Below, in pieces: positions 31,116 through 41,376 of a DNA stretch of 64,000 nucleotides. The DNA is from Azotobacter vinelandii CA (GTDB lineage Bacteria; Pseudomonadota; Gammaproteobacteria; Pseudomonadales; Pseudomonadaceae), in contig NC_021149.1 of the NCBI RefSeq assembly GCF_000380335.1, positions 1,426,001 through 1,490,000 on the forward strand, written 5' to 3'. Positions within the stretch are counted from its first letter, which is position 1. Every line of letters starts with the position of its first letter. The notes beneath the pieces were generated by a model. It was not told the DNA's origin. It ran no database searches and saw only the letters and a program-made list of their open reading frames with translations. A program made the position numbers and the translations under genes.

Positions 31116-31748
31116 GTGTGGGAGCTTGTCAAAGCGGGCGGCTGGATGATGCTGCCGATCGTTCTCTGTTCCATCGTCGCCCTCGCCATCATCATCGAGC
31201 GTCTCTGGAGCCTCCGGCCTGGCCGGGTGACTCCGCCGAATCTGCTCGGACAGGTCTGGCGCTGGATACAGGACAAGCAACTGAATGGCGACAAGCTCAA
31301 GGAACTGCGGGCGGGTTCCCCGCTGGGACAGATCCTCGCGGCGGGGCTGGCCAATTCCAAGCATGGCCGGGAGGTCATGAAGGAGTGCATCGAGGAAGCG
31401 GCGGCGCGCGTCATCCATGATCTGGAGCGCTACCTCAATGCGCTCGGTACCATCGCCGGCATCGCCCCCTTGCTCGGTTTGCTCGGCACCGTGCTGGGCA
31501 TGATCGAGATTTTCAGCAGTTTCATGGGGTCCGGGATGGCCAATGCCTCGCAGCTCGCCGGCGGTATCTCCACGGCGCTGATCACCACCGCCGCCGGTCT
31601 GTTCGTGGCGATTCCCGCGCTGTTCTTCCATCGTTATCTGCAACGGCGCGTCGATGAACTGGTGGTCGGCATGGAACAGGAGGCGATCAAGCTGGTGGAG
31701 GTGCTGCAGGGCGATCGCGAGGTCGATCTCAACGGGGGAAGGGCGTGA
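31116..31748 (+). CDS. MotA/TolQ/ExbB family proton-channel protein
   Basis: Encodes 210 residues from a GTG start ([20 protein letters not shown]). Three membrane segments: about 8-27, 112-138 ([17 protein letters not shown]) and 155-175 ([18 protein letters not shown]), which are the ExbB/TolQ signatures. With the ExbD-like protein encoded next it should form a proton-driven motor. In P. aeruginosa the pair at this place is called TolQ/ExbD-like; the partner TonB or TolA is not in the window, so the task is unknown. The exbD-like GTG overlaps its stop. Confidence 0.9.
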   Translation: MWELVKAGGWMMLPIVLCSIVALAIIIERLWSLRPGRVTPPNLLGQVWRWIQDKQLNGDKLKELRAGSPLGQILAAGLANSKHGREVMKECIEEAAARVIHDLERYLNALGTIAGIAPLLGLLGTVLGMIEIFSSFMGSGMANASQLAGGISTALITTAAGLFVAIPALFFHRYLQRRVDELVVGMEQEAIKLVEVLQGDREVDLNGGRA

Positions 31749-32173
31749 AATTCCGGCGCAAACCGCGGGAGAACGTCGAGATCAATCTGGCTTCCCTGAT
31801 CGATGTCGTGTTCATCCTGCTGCTGTTCTTCGTGGTCACCACGACCTTCACCCGCGAAACCCAGCTCAAGGTCGAGCTGCCCGAGGCGGTCAGCGGCACG
31901 CCGCCCGAGAGCGCCGAACCGAAGCGGCTGGAAGTGCTGATCGATGCCGGCGGCAGCTATTCGCTCAATGGCCAGGCTCTGCTCAGCAGCGATCTGGACA
32001 GCCTGATGCGCGCCTTGCAGAAGGAGTCGGCAGGCGACAACGACCTGCCGCTGGTCATCAGTGCCGACGGCAAGACTCCCCATCGGGCGGTCGTCACCGC
32101 CATGGATGCCGCCGGCAAGCTCGGCTTCGCCCATCTGCGCATCACCACGGTCGAGGCCCGGGCGGCGCCCTGA
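31745..32173 (+). CDS. ExbD/TolR family protein
   Basis: Encodes 142 residues: short basic cytoplasmic start ([19 protein letters not shown]), one membrane helix (about 18-40) that carries the conserved proton-binding Asp in [15 protein letters not shown], and a periplasmic domain. The GTG start overlaps the stop of the ExbB-like gene by 4 bp, and its own stop overlaps lpxK by one base. Pairs with the upstream channel protein. Confidence 0.9.
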   Translation: MKFRRKPRENVEINLASLIDVVFILLLFFVVTTTFTRETQLKVELPEAVSGTPPESAEPKRLEVLIDAGGSYSLNGQALLSSDLDSLMRALQKESAGDNDLPLVISADGKTPHRAVVTAMDAAGKLGFAHLRITTVEARAAP

Positions 32174-33174
32174 TGGCCCTTGCCGACCGCCTGCTCGAGG
32201 CCTGGTACCGTGGCCATCCCGCCCTGGTCCTGCTGCGCCCGCTGGAAGCGTTGTTCCGCTGTGTGGCACAACGTCGCCGGGAGCGCTTCCTGCGCGGCGA
32301 GGGCGGCATCTACCGGGCGCCGGTGCCGGTCGTGGTGGTCGGCAACGTCACCGTCGGCGGTACCGGCAAGACCCCGCTGATTCTCTGGCTGATCGAGGCC
32401 TGCCGGCGCCGCGGCCTGCGGGTCGGCGTGGTCAGCCGCGGCTACGGCGCCAGGCCGCCGCGCCTGCCCTGGCGGGTCACGGCCGACCAGAGCGCCGGGC
32501 AGGCTGGCGACGAGCCGTTGTTGATCGTCCAGCGCACGGGCGTGCCGCTGGCGATCGATCCGGATCGCCCACGGGCCGTGCGGGCCCTGCTCAAGGAGCA
32601 GCCTCTCGATCTCATCCTCAGTGACGACGGCCTGCAGCACTACCGGCTGGCCCGCGATCTGGAGCTGGTCCTGCTCGATGCCGTGCGCGGCCTCGGCAAC
32701 GGCCATTGCCTGCCGGCCGGCCCCCTGCGCGAGCCGGCCGAACGGCTGGCCAGCGTGGATGCGGTGTTGCACAACGGGGCCGCCTGGGACCCGCCGGGCG
32801 GCTACGCCTTCTCCCTCCTGCCCAGCGCCCTGGTTCATATGGCCACGGGCGAACGCCGGCCCCTGGATCATTTCCCGCCGGGAACCGCCCTGCATGCCCT
32901 GGCCGGCATCGGCAATCCCCGGCGTTTCTTCGCCACGCTCGAGGCGCTACACTGGCGCCCGATTCCGCATGCCTTCGCCGACCATGCCCGCTATCGCGCC
33001 GAGCAACTGCGTTTCTCGCCGGCGCTGCCGCTGGTGATGACGGAAAAGGATGCGGTGAAATGCCGGGCCTTCGCTCCTGCCGATTGCTGGTATCTGGCCG
33101 TCGATGCCGTCCCTTCTCCGGCCTTCGCCGACTGGTTCGACGCAGCTCTCGCCCGTCTGCTGGCATCGAGCTGA
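32173..33174 (+). CDS. lpxK: Tetraacyldisaccharide 4'-kinase LpxK
   Basis: Phosphorylates the lipid A disaccharide precursor at the 4' position. It has 333 residues with a short N-terminal hydrophobic/amphipathic region and a P-loop, [13 protein letters not shown] (about residues 55-67). Typical later motifs are [12 protein letters not shown] and [17 protein letters not shown]. The ATG at 32173 overlaps the exbD-like stop. It opens a run of envelope genes (lpxK, Trm112-like, kdsB, phosphatase, murB). Confidence 0.96.
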   Translation: MALADRLLEAWYRGHPALVLLRPLEALFRCVAQRRRERFLRGEGGIYRAPVPVVVVGNVTVGGTGKTPLILWLIEACRRRGLRVGVVSRGYGARPPRLPWRVTADQSAGQAGDEPLLIVQRTGVPLAIDPDRPRAVRALLKEQPLDLILSDDGLQHYRLARDLELVLLDAVRGLGNGHCLPAGPLREPAERLASVDAVLHNGAAWDPPGGYAFSLLPSALVHMATGERRPLDHFPPGTALHALAGIGNPRRFFATLEALHWRPIPHAFADHARYRAEQLRFSPALPLVMTEKDAVKCRAFAPADCWYLAVDAVPSPAFADWFDAALARLLASS

Positions 33175-33234
33175 GCGTTCGTCCCTCTGCCGGGCGCTAT
33201 CGCCGGCTTTCCATTGCCTTCCCAGGATTTCACC

Positions 33235-33420
33235 ATGGACCCGAAACTACTCGACATTCTCGCCTGCCCGATCTGCAAGGGGCCGCTGAAGCTGACCGAC
33301 GACAAGTCCGAGCTGATCTGCAAGGCCGATGCCCTGGCCTTCCCGGTGCGCGACGGCATCCCGGTGATGCTGGAGAGCGAGGCCCGCACGCTCAATGTCG
33401 ACGAGCGCCTGGACAAATGA
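33235..33420 (+). CDS. Trm112/YcaR-like small zinc-ribbon protein
   Basis: Encodes 61 residues, beginning [17 protein letters not shown], with a CPIC pair and a third Cys in [21 protein letters not shown]: the UPF0434/Trm112 family. It is the standard gene between lpxK and kdsB. The biochemical role is not established; relatives are small methyltransferase activators. The ATG at 33235 has AGGA upstream. It overlaps kdsB by 4 bp (ATGA). Confidence 0.92.
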   Translation: MDPKLLDILACPICKGPLKLTDDKSELICKADALAFPVRDGIPVMLESEARTLNVDERLDK

Positions 33421-34181
33421 GCAAAGCCTTCTGCGTGGTGATTCCCGCCCGCTACGCCTCGAGTCGCCTGCCGGGCAAGCCGCTGCAGGACATCGCCGGC
33501 AAGCCGATGATCCAACATGTCTGGGAGCAGGCCCGGCGCAGTGGGGCGCAGCGGGTGGTGGTGGCCACTGACGATGCGCGCATCGAGGCGGCCTGCCAGT
33601 CCTTCGGGGCCGAGGCGTTGCTGACCCGTGTCGAGCACAACTCCGGGACCGATCGGCTGGCCGAAGTGGCTGGACGGCTCAGCCTGGCCGACGACGCCGT
33701 AGTGGTCAACGTGCAGGGCGACGAGCCGTTGATCCCTCCCGCGCTCATCGACCAGGTGGCGGAAAACCTGGCGGCCCATCCGGAGGCGGCCATCGCTACC
33801 CTGGCCGAGCCGATCGACAGCGCCGAGGCCCTGTTCAATCCGAATGTGGTGAAGGTCGCGAGCGATATCCACGGCCTGGCCCTGACCTTCAGCCGCGCTC
33901 CCTTGCCCTGGGCGAGGGATGCCTTCGCCGGCAGCCGCGAATGCTTGCCGGCGGGTGTGCCTTATCGCCGGCACATCGGCATCTACGCCTATCGGGCGGG
34001 CTTTCTCCGCGATTTCGTCGCCTGGGGGCCGTGCTGGCTGGAAAGCGTCGAAAGCCTGGAGCAGTTGCGTGCGCTCTGGCATGGTGCGCGCATCCATGTG
34101 GCTGATGCCCTGGAGGCGCCGCAGGCCGGTGTGGATACCCAGGAAGACCTCGAGCGCGTACGGCGCCTGTTGGGGGCCTGA
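33417..34181 (+). CDS. kdsB: CMP-KDO synthetase
   Basis: 3-deoxy-manno-octulosonate cytidylyltransferase, which activates KDO for the lipopolysaccharide core. It has 254 residues. The N-terminal nucleotide site is [23 protein letters not shown]; then [17 protein letters not shown] and HIGIYAYR. All expected motifs are present. Start and stop overlap the flanking genes, so it is translated with the Trm112-like gene and the phosphatase. Confidence 0.97.
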   Translation: MSKAFCVVIPARYASSRLPGKPLQDIAGKPMIQHVWEQARRSGAQRVVVATDDARIEAACQSFGAEALLTRVEHNSGTDRLAEVAGRLSLADDAVVVNVQGDEPLIPPALIDQVAENLAAHPEAAIATLAEPIDSAEALFNPNVVKVASDIHGLALTFSRAPLPWARDAFAGSRECLPAGVPYRRHIGIYAYRAGFLRDFVAWGPCWLESVESLEQLRALWHGARIHVADALEAPQAGVDTQEDLERVRRLLGA

Positions 34182-34645
34182 TGCGAGTTCTATTCGTCTG
34201 TCTCGGCAATATCTGCCGTTCGCCCACTGCCGAGGGCGTGTTCCGCCAGCGGGCGTATGCGGCCGGACTGGGAGAGCGCATTCGCATCGACTCGGCCGGT
34301 ACTGGCGACTGGCATGTGGGCAAGGCGCCGGATATCCGTGCGCGGCAGGCTGCCCGCCGGCGCGGCTACGATCTGGATGCCTTGCGCGCCCGTCAGGTCT
34401 GTCGGGAGGACTTCTCCCGCTTCGACCTGATCCTGGCCATGGACCATGGCAACCTGCGGGACCTGCAGGCCATTCGCCCGGCGGGAGCGGCTGGCGAGCT
34501 GGATCTCTATCTGCGCCGCTATGCGCTGGGGGAGGATGAAGTTCCAGATCCTTATTACGCAGGCGAAGAAGGGTTCGAGCGGGTTCTCGATCTTCTCGAA
34601 CGGGCCGGCGACGAACTGCTCGCCGAGATCCGGAGGCGTCTGTGA
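34181..34645 (+). CDS. Low-molecular-weight protein-tyrosine phosphatase
   Basis: Encodes 154 residues. The phosphate loop CLGNICRS (C7 nucleophile, R13) is at the N-terminus and the catalytic Asp is in DPYYAGEEGF (about residue 124). This is the Wzb/Etp type, which in Gram-negatives usually dephosphorylates a polysaccharide kinase; here it lies in a lipopolysaccharide/peptidoglycan operon and no Wzc-like kinase is in the window. Overlaps kdsB by one base and murB by 4. Confidence 0.94.
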   Translation: MRVLFVCLGNICRSPTAEGVFRQRAYAAGLGERIRIDSAGTGDWHVGKAPDIRARQAARRRGYDLDALRARQVCREDFSRFDLILAMDHGNLRDLQAIRPAGAAGELDLYLRRYALGEDEVPDPYYAGEEGFERVLDLLERAGDELLAEIRRRL

Positions 34646-35661
34646 GCCTGCAGCTACGGGAAAACGTTTCCCTCAAGCCCTACAACACCTTTGCCCTGGA
34701 GGCGCGCGCCCGGTTGTTCGCCGAGGCCCATGACGACGACGAGGTGCGCGAGGCGCTGGTCCTGGCTGCCGAGCGCGGCTTGCCGCTACTGGTGCTGGGC
34801 GGTGGCAGCAACCTGTTGCTGACCCGGGATGTCGAGGCACTGGTGCTGCGTATGGCCAGTCGCGGCGTGCGGTTGCTGGCCGATGACGGCGAGCGGGTGC
34901 TGATCGAGGCGGAGGCGGGCGAGCCTTGGCACCCTTTCGTGCAACATGCGCTGGAGCAGGGGCTGGCGGGGCTGGAGAACCTCAGCCTGATCCCGGGCAC
35001 GGTGGGGGCCGCGCCGATGCAGAACATCGGTGCCTATGGCGTGGAAATCAAGGATGTGCTCGCCAGCCTGGTCGCGATCGACCGGCAGAGCGGCGAACTG
35101 CGCGAGTTCGCCCGCGAGGAGTGTGCCTTCGGCTATCGCGACAGCCTGTTCAAGCGCCAGGCCGGGCGCTGGCTGATCCTGCGTGTGCGTTTCGCGCTGC
35201 AGCGCACGCCGCGACTCCATCTGGACTACGGTCCGGTGCGCCAGTGGCTGGCGGAACGGGGGGTGGAATCGCCGACACCCCGGGATGTCAGCCGGGCGAT
35301 CTGTGCCATCCGCCAGGAGAAACTCCCCGATCCCGCCGTGCTGGGCAATGCCGGCAGTTTCTTCAAGAACCCGCTGGTTTCCGCCGAGCAAGCCGAGCGG
35401 CTGCGCAGCCAGTATCCCGATCTGGTCGCCTACCCGCAGGCCGACGATGCGGTGAAGCTGGCGGCGGGCTGGCTTCTGGAGCGGGCTGGCTGGAAGGGAT
35501 ATCGCGAGGGCGATGTCGGCGTGCATCGCTTGCAGGCGCTGGTGCTGGTCAATCATGGGCAGGCCAGCGGCGGGCAAGTGCTGGCATTGGCCCAACGCGT
35601 CCGGGATGACATCGAGAGGCGCTTCGGAGTGTGCCTGGAAATCGAGCCCCGCGTGATCTGA
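34642..35661 (+). CDS. murB: UDP-N-acetylenolpyruvoylglucosamine reductase MurB
   Basis: FAD enzyme that reduces enolpyruvyl-UDP-GlcNAc to UDP-MurNAc in peptidoglycan synthesis. It has 339 residues, type I length. Motifs are NTFALEARARLF, VLGGGSNLLL, LIPGTVGAAPMQNIGAYG, the YRDSLFK loop with the proton-donor Ser, and LGNAGSFFKNP. The GTG start overlaps the phosphatase stop (GTGA). A bidirectional terminator separates it from the convergent rne. Confidence 0.97.
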   Translation: MSLQLRENVSLKPYNTFALEARARLFAEAHDDDEVREALVLAAERGLPLLVLGGGSNLLLTRDVEALVLRMASRGVRLLADDGERVLIEAEAGEPWHPFVQHALEQGLAGLENLSLIPGTVGAAPMQNIGAYGVEIKDVLASLVAIDRQSGELREFAREECAFGYRDSLFKRQAGRWLILRVRFALQRTPRLHLDYGPVRQWLAERGVESPTPRDVSRAICAIRQEKLPDPAVLGNAGSFFKNPLVSAEQAERLRSQYPDLVAYPQADDAVKLAAGWLLERAGWKGYREGDVGVHRLQALVLVNHGQASGGQVLALAQRVRDDIERRFGVCLEIEPRVI

Positions 35662-35688
35662 GTTCGCCGGGACGGCATCGGCGAAACG

Positions 35689-35717
35689 CAAAAGGGGATG
35701 CCTGGCATCCCCTTTTG
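35689..35717. terminator. Bidirectional terminator between murB and rne
   Basis: A 12-bp stem (35689-35700 with 35706-35717) with a CCTGG loop; the arms carry AAAA and TTTT runs, so it can act on both convergent transcripts. Confidence 0.85.
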
Positions 35718-35759
35718 GTCATCGAGGACCGGCATCGAGGCCGGCCCTGACTTTCTGCT

Positions 35760-38700
35760 TCAGCCAGCCGTCCGATCCTGTTCGTCGGTCAGCTTCGCCT
35801 CGGCGGTCGCATTCCCGCTTTCGGCTTCCTTGCGCCGAGGCTCGGCAACCTCCTCGTTTTCCACTCCGGGAGCGATCTGCGCTTCGTCGACGAGCTCTTC
35901 CGGTTGCCCGGCGACGGGCAGGAGGTCGAGCGTCTGCTGCTCTTTCCGATCTTCGGAGCGCTCTTCCTCCACGGGAGCCGATTGCTCGGACGTCGTTTCG
36001 ATCGGTTCTTCCGCTGCGACGGCAGCCGGTACCTCCGGCTGTATCAGCTCGAACGGAGCCTCGACCGGTTCGGCAACCGTGGAGAAGGCTTCCGGCTCGG
36101 GACTGACCTGCTCGCTCGGCAATTCGACCGATTCCATGGATGCCGGAGATGGCTCGCTGGCGGTCCGAGGCTGTTCGAGCGGGATCTCGATCCTTTCCTC
36201 CGGTGCTTCCGGCGTGCTGGCGACCGGAACGGGGCCGGCCTCCGCCCGCGTCTCGGTTACCGCCGCGGCGGCAGCGATGGCGCTGGCCTCCGCAATCTTT
36301 GCGGCTTCCGCTGCCTTCGTGGCTTCGGCGGCCCGCTTGGCTTCCGCCTCGGCAGCTTCGCGCTTGCGGCGCCGGACTTCGCGTGGGTCGTTGGCCGCGC
36401 GGGCGGTGCTGCGCGGAACCTCAACCTCGGCCGAGGGCTCGGTGGTTGCCGGCGGCTCCTGGACCGGCTGCGCAGGTACTTGCAGTGCCTCGCTCGGCTC
36501 GGCTACCGGCTCCTCGGCTCCGGCAGGTTGTACCTGTTCGGGCTGGAGGATGGGCTGCGGAATTTCCACAGGGGCGGTCTCGGCGACGGGAGCAGCGATC
36601 GCGACGGTTTCGATTGCGGGTTGAGTTTCCTCGACTGCCGGCTGACCGCTGGGCGGGCTGGCAGTGGTGGAGGCTTCCGCCGTGGCTTCGTCGGCCTGGG
36701 CCGGTACGGCGCTTACCGTTGCGGCCGTGGACTCCGCCGCGACGGCAGCGGCCTCGTCTTCTTCGACGCCCTCGATTTCGCTGCCCTGGCCGTCGCGCTG
36801 GCGCTCGCGGCGATTGCTGCGGCGGCGCTGGCCGCGGGATCGACGGCGGGGACGCTCCTCGCCACTGGCCTCGGCCTCTTCTTCCTGAATTTCCTCGTGG
36901 GGCAGCACTTGCTCCTCGGGAATCTTCGGCTCGTTCACCACCGGACGTTCTTCATGGGGCTGACGCTCTTCCCGCTGGGGAAGCTCCTCGCGCGGCGGGC
37001 GGACAGTGCGCTCTTCCCGCGGGCTTTCCTGGATTTCCTGGATATCGAGCGGTTCGCGCAGTTCGCGGCGGCGTTCTTCGCGGGGCGGGCGCTCGCGGCG
37101 GGTTTCCCGTGGCTCGCGCGGTTCGCGCGGCTCCATGGTTTCCACGGCCTGGCGCTCTTCGCGTGGCGCACGCTCCTCGCGGGGCGGGCGCTCGCGGCGG
37201 CTTTCCCGTGGCTCCCGGGGTTCCACGAACTCGCTGGGGTGACGCTCTTCGCGTGCCGGGCGTTCCTCGCGTGCCGGGCGCGGCACCCGTTCTTCGCGCA
37301 CTTCGCGAAGTTGACGCTCCTCGCGTGGCCTGCTGCGCTCCTCGTCGCGGCCATGACGGCTCTCGCGGCGACGATTCTGCTGGCGGCTGCTGCGGCGTTC
37401 CTCGCTGCTGCGCGTCAGGCGCTCCTCGACCAGGCGCTCGGCGACAACGGGCTTGGCGATTTCCTTGCCGGCGAACAGGCTGACCAGCGACTTCACCAGT
37501 CCCTTGAACAGATTGAGCTCCAAGGCCGGGTGGGGGGCTGCCGCCGGCGCCGCCGGTATTTCGGCCGGAACCGGCACCAGGGCGTTGCGCGGCGGAGCGG
37601 TCTTGACCGCAGCCTCCTGGCGCACCAGGGTGCGGGTGGAGCTGACCAGTTGGACTTCCTCCACTTCCGCCGGGGTCATTTCGTAGCTCGACTGGGCGCT
37701 CTGCACTTCCGGGCTGTCATCGCGCAGGCGCTGTACTTCGAAGTGGGGCGTCTCCATGTGATCGCTCGGCAGGATGACGATGCGCACGCGGGTGCGCAGC
37801 TCGATCTTGGTGATGGAGTTGCGCTTTTCGTTGAGCAGGAAGGCGGCGACCGGAATCGGCACCTGGGCGCGCACTTCGGCGGTGCGGTCCTTCAGGGCCT
37901 CTTCCTCGATCAGGCGCAGGATCGCCAGGGACAGGGATTCGACGTCGCGGATGATGCCCTGGCCGCTGCAACGCGGGCAGACGATGCCGCTGGTCTCGCC
38001 GAGGGAGGGGCGCAGGCGCTGACGGGACATTTCCAGCAGACCGAAGCGCGAGATACGGCCGATCTGCACGCGCGCACGGTCGGCCTCCAAGGCCTCGCGC
38101 ATCTTGTCCTCGACGGCGCGCTGGTTCTTCGCCGGCGTCATGTCGATGAAGTCGATGACGATCAGGCCGCCGATGTCGCGCAGGCGCAACTGGCGGGCGA
38201 TCTCCTCGGCCGCCTCCAGGTTGGTCTGCAGCGCGGTTTCCTCGATGTCGCCGCCCTTGGTGGCGCGCGCCGAGTTGATGTCGATGGATACCAGGGCTTC
38301 GGTCGGATCGATGACGATGGAGCCGCCGGACGGCAGCTTCACTTCACGCTGGAAGGCGGTTTCGATCTGGCTCTCGATCTGGAAGCGGTTGAACAGCGGC
38401 ACGCTGTCTTCGTACAGCTTGATCTTGCTGGCGTACTGCGGCATCACCTGGCGGATGAAACTCAGGGCTTCTTCCTGGGCTTCCACGCTGTCGATCAGCA
38501 CTTCGCCGATGTCCTGGCGCAGATAGTCGCGGATCGCCCGGATGATGACGTTGGATTCCTGGTAGATCAGGAAGGGGGGCGAGCGGTCCAGCGAGGCTTC
38601 CTTGATCGCGGTCCACAACTGGACCAGGTAGTCGAGGTCCCACTGGAGTTCTTCGCTGGAGCGGCCGAGGCCGGCGGTGCGCACGATCAGGCCCATGTCG

Positions 38701-39179
38701 GCGGGCACGTCGAGGCCGTTCAGGGCCTCGCGCAGTTCGTTGCGCTCTTCGCCCTCGATGCGCCGGGAGATGCCGCCGGCTCGCGGATTGTTCGGCATCA
38801 GCACCAGATAGCGGCCGGCGAGGCTGATGAAGGTGGTCAGGGCCGCGCCCTTGTTGCCGCGCTCTTCCTTCTCGACCTGGACAATGACTTCCTGGCCTTC
38901 GGAGAGCACGTCCTTGATGTTGATGCGGCCTTCGGGAGACTTCTTGAAGTACTCGCGGGAGATTTCCTTGAGCGGGAGGAAGCCGTGGCGCTCGGCGCCG
39001 AAGTCGACGAACGCCGCTTCGAGGCTCGGCTCGACCCGGGTGATACGGCCTTTGTAGATATTGGCCTTCTTCTGTTCGCGGGCGCCCGATTCGATATCCA
39101 GGTCATAGAGGCGTTGGCCATCGACCAGGGCAACACGCAACTCCTCGGGCTGAGTTGCGTTAATCAGCATTCTCTTCAT
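35760..39179 (-). CDS. rne: Ribonuclease E
   Basis: Essential endoribonuclease of the RNA degradosome, 1139 residues. The N-terminal half is catalytic: S1 domain (about 35-120), 5' sensor, DNase-I-like domain, and Zn-link CPRCSGQG with C401 and C404. The C-terminal half (about 525-1139) is disordered, first Arg/Glu-rich (runs of EERPxRE-type repeats, the RNA-binding arginine region) and then Pro/Ala/Glu-rich. It is longer than the P. aeruginosa protein as I remember it (about 1057), the difference lying in the tail. The ATG at 39179 ([21 protein letters not shown]) is the family start; the extension to 39224 is rejected. Confidence 0.96.
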   Translation of the reverse strand: MKRMLINATQPEELRVALVDGQRLYDLDIESGAREQKKANIYKGRITRVEPSLEAAFVDFGAERHGFLPLKEISREYFKKSPEGRINIKDVLSEGQEVIVQVEKEERGNKGAALTTFISLAGRYLVLMPNNPRAGGISRRIEGEERNELREALNGLDVPADMGLIVRTAGLGRSSEELQWDLDYLVQLWTAIKEASLDRSPPFLIYQESNVIIRAIRDYLRQDIGEVLIDSVEAQEEALSFIRQVMPQYASKIKLYEDSVPLFNRFQIESQIETAFQREVKLPSGGSIVIDPTEALVSIDINSARATKGGDIEETALQTNLEAAEEIARQLRLRDIGGLIVIDFIDMTPAKNQRAVEDKMREALEADRARVQIGRISRFGLLEMSRQRLRPSLGETSGIVCPRCSGQGIIRDVESLSLAILRLIEEEALKDRTAEVRAQVPIPVAAFLLNEKRNSITKIELRTRVRIVILPSDHMETPHFEVQRLRDDSPEVQSAQSSYEMTPAEVEEVQLVSSTRTLVRQEAAVKTAPPRNALVPVPAEIPAAPAAAPHPALELNLFKGLVKSLVSLFAGKEIAKPVVAERLVEERLTRSSEERRSSRQQNRRRESRHGRDEERSRPREERQLREVREERVPRPAREERPAREERHPSEFVEPREPRESRRERPPREERAPREERQAVETMEPREPREPRETRRERPPREERRRELREPLDIQEIQESPREERTVRPPREELPQREERQPHEERPVVNEPKIPEEQVLPHEEIQEEEAEASGEERPRRRSRGQRRRSNRRERQRDGQGSEIEGVEEDEAAAVAAESTAATVSAVPAQADEATAEASTTASPPSGQPAVEETQPAIETVAIAAPVAETAPVEIPQPILQPEQVQPAGAEEPVAEPSEALQVPAQPVQEPPATTEPSAEVEVPRSTARAANDPREVRRRKREAAEAEAKRAAEATKAAEAAKIAEASAIAAAAAVTETRAEAGPVPVASTPEAPEERIEIPLEQPRTASEPSPASMESVELPSEQVSPEPEAFSTVAEPVEAPFELIQPEVPAAVAAEEPIETTSEQSAPVEEERSEDRKEQQTLDLLPVAGQPEELVDEAQIAPGVENEEVAEPRRKEAESGNATAEAKLTDEQDRTAG

Positions 39180-39691
39180 GTAGTACCGTTCGGTTTCCGG
39201 GCTGCCGGAAACGGCGTTCGGCACACACGACTCTCGCGGTCGGTGACAGGGGCCGTTCAGGAAAGGTTGTCGTCCGTTCCCGTGTCAAGCAACATTTGGC
39301 TGGTGGCCAGAGTCGCGACTACGTCTCCTGCTTACTGTTGTGGCAGAAAGCAATCAATCAGGAGGAGGAATCAAGCATCGGCAGCGGACGCCTTGTGCGT
39401 CTGGATGAAAGCTTGCAGCTACGCAATCCGATGGTTGTGCATCTCCACCCTGCACGTATCCTTTGAAAATCGGGTGCCGTCCGCAGAATCTGCAGCGAAT
39501 TGGCAACTATTGCGACCTCCTGTGGATGGGAGGTACGCCATCATGTAGCTAAGGCATTTGTTTCCGAGGCTTCGCGATGTTCGAGGAAGCCCCGTCGGAC
39601 GGCCTTACGTCCTTCATGGGCAGCATGCGGATAGGATGGCTGTTCGGTTTTGCGCCTATCCGCTGGCCTGGCCGTAAAAACGGCACTTGTA
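39180..39691 (-). promoter_or_regulatory. Long 5' leader of rne
   Basis: About 506 nt between the predicted start site (near 39685) and the rne ATG. No gene can be supported in it on either strand. RNase E limits its own synthesis in E. coli through its leader of about 360 nt; a long leader here suggests the same. The first transcribed bases can fold as GCCGT/ACGGC. I cannot identify the E. coli-type hp2 element by eye. Confidence 0.55.
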
Positions 39692-39720
39692 ATTATAGCA
39701 CCTATTAATAAGTGCTTCAA
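39692..39720 (-). promoter_or_regulatory. Sigma70 promoter of rne
   Basis: Minus-strand TTGAAG (39720-39715), a 17-bp spacer, then perfect TATAAT (39697-39692). The spacer is nearly a palindrome (GCACTTATTAATAGGTGC) that could bind a regulator. The promoter lies back to back with rluC. Confidence 0.75.
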
Positions 39721-39747
39721 TTCTCTAAAAATTGATATGATATCGCA

Positions 39748-40701
39748 ATGATAAATCCCCCCCATGCGAATTCTGGCGTCCAGTTGCTTGAGATCGGGCC
39801 GGATACGGCCGGTCAGCGAATCGACAATTTCCTCCGCACTCGACTCAAGGGGGCTCCAAAGACCTTGATCTATCGCATCCTGCGCAAGGGCGAGGTGCGG
39901 GTGAACAAGGGACGGATCAAGCCCGAGTACAAGCTGCAGGCGGGCGATCTGGTGCGCGTGCCACCGCTGCGTCTGGCCGAGCGTGACGAGCCGGTTCCGC
40001 TGGCGCAGGGACTGCTCGAGCGGCTCGAGGCAGCCATCGTCCATGAAGACAAGTCGCTGATAGTGCTGAACAAGCCGGCCGGGATCGCCGTGCATGGCGG
40101 CAGTGGTCTCAGCCACGGTGTCATCGAGGCGTTGCGCCAGTTGCGTCCGGAGGCCAGGGATCTGGAACTGGTGCACCGACTCGACCGGGATACCTCGGGG
40201 CTGTTGATGATCGCCAAGAAGCGCAGCATGTTGCGCCATCTGCACGAGGCGTTGCGCGGCGACGGCGTGGACAAGCGCTATCTGGCGCTGGTGCGTGGAG
40301 CCTGGCCCAGTGCCCGGAAGCAGGTCAGCGCCCCGTTGCAAAAGAATACCCTGCGTTCCGGCGAGCGGATGGTGGAAGTCGACGAGGAGGGGCGGGAGGC
40401 GCTGACCCTTTTCCGCGTGCTGCGGCGTTTCGGTGACTTCGCCACGCTGGTGGAGGCCAAGCCGGTCACCGGGCGGACGCATCAGATCCGGGTGCATGCC
40501 CGTCATGCCGGGCATCCTATCGCTGGCGACGCCAAGTATGGGGACGAGACGTTCACCCGCGAGATCCGTGCGCTCGGTGGCAAGCGTCTGTTCCTGCATG
40601 CCTATTCGCTGGCGGTGCCGCTGCCGGAGGGGGGCGAGTTGCGCCTGGAGGCGCCGGTGGATGAGATGTGGGCACAGGCTCTGGAGCGTTTGAGTGTCTG
40701 A
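39748..40701 (+). CDS. rluC: 23S rRNA pseudouridine synthase RluC
   Basis: Makes pseudouridine at 23S rRNA positions 955, 2504 and 2580 (E. coli numbering). It has 317 residues: an S4 RNA-binding domain (about 20-80, [22 protein letters not shown]) and the RluA-type catalytic domain with HRLDRDTSG, catalytic D146. Divergent from rne, as in E. coli. No Shine-Dalgarno precedes the ATG; a TATGAT box at 39736-39741 would place the transcript start at or beside the ATG, so the mRNA may be leaderless. The next gene overlaps by 8 bp. Confidence 0.95.
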   Translation: MINPPHANSGVQLLEIGPDTAGQRIDNFLRTRLKGAPKTLIYRILRKGEVRVNKGRIKPEYKLQAGDLVRVPPLRLAERDEPVPLAQGLLERLEAAIVHEDKSLIVLNKPAGIAVHGGSGLSHGVIEALRQLRPEARDLELVHRLDRDTSGLLMIAKKRSMLRHLHEALRGDGVDKRYLALVRGAWPSARKQVSAPLQKNTLRSGERMVEVDEEGREALTLFRVLRRFGDFATLVEAKPVTGRTHQIRVHARHAGHPIAGDAKYGDETFTREIRALGGKRLFLHAYSLAVPLPEGGELRLEAPVDEMWAQALERLSV

Positions 40702-41374
40702 CTATCGGTTATTGATCTTCGATTGGGATGGCACGCTGGTCGATTCCATCGGGCGTATCGTCGAATCCATGCGTGTCGCGGCGGGGGCCTGCGACCTCGC
40801 GCCGCTCGGCGACGAGACGATCAAGGGCATCATCGGGCTGGGGTTGCCCGAGGCGATCCGTACGCTCTATCCGGATCTGCATGATGTTCGATTGCTGGAT
40901 CGGTTCCGCCGACTCTATAGCGAACATTACCTGACCTTGGAGCGCGAACCGTCGCCGCTGTATGCCGGGGTGGCCGAGGCGCTGGAGGGATTCCGGGCGG
41001 CGGGGTATCGTCTGGCGGTAGCCACTGGCAAGACGCGCCAGGGGCTCGACCGGGTGCTGGCGGGGCATGGTTGGCAGGAATATTTCGACGTCAGTCGCTG
41101 CGCCGATGAAACTGCCAGCAAGCCGGATCCTCGAATGCTGCACGAGATCCTCGCGCACTGCCGGGTATCGCCCCGTCAGGCCCTGATGGTGGGGGATTCC
41201 TCGTTCGATCTGCAGATGGCCCGACATGCCGGGATGGGGTCGGTGGCGGTCAGCTACGGAGCGCAGTCTCCGGAGGCGCTGCGCCTGCACGAGCCGCGTT
41301 TGATTATCGATGACTTGGGCGAGTTGTGTGCCTGGCTGGGCGTCCGGCCGGCGCAAGTCGTCGCTGGGGGATAG
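40694..41374 (+). CDS. HAD-superfamily phosphatase (Gph-like)
   Basis: Encodes 226 residues from a GTG start that overlaps rluC. HAD motifs: [11 protein letters not shown] (about 9-18); [29 protein letters not shown] and [16 protein letters not shown]. The inserted cap is of the phosphoglycolate-phosphatase type. Substrate unknown; sugar phosphate or phosphoglycolate hydrolysis are both possible. sppA starts 2 bp after its stop, so rluC, this gene and sppA form one transcript. Confidence 0.9.
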   Translation: MSDYRLLIFDWDGTLVDSIGRIVESMRVAAGACDLAPLGDETIKGIIGLGLPEAIRTLYPDLHDVRLLDRFRRLYSEHYLTLEREPSPLYAGVAEALEGFRAAGYRLAVATGKTRQGLDRVLAGHGWQEYFDVSRCADETASKPDPRMLHEILAHCRVSPRQALMVGDSSFDLQMARHAGMGSVAVSYGAQSPEALRLHEPRLIIDDLGELCAWLGVRPAQVVAGG

Positions 41375-41376
41375 GC

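Noticed and set aside
36900-37460. Repetitive DNA in rne taken for a CRISPR or tandem array
   Set aside because: The repeats are irregular short codon runs for Arg/Glu/Pro inside a coding frame, without constant-length repeats and spacers.
35904-39548. 1214-codon open frame on the plus strand opposite rne
   Set aside because: Antisense shadow of the rne gene; it runs through low-complexity sequence and has no recognisable domain.
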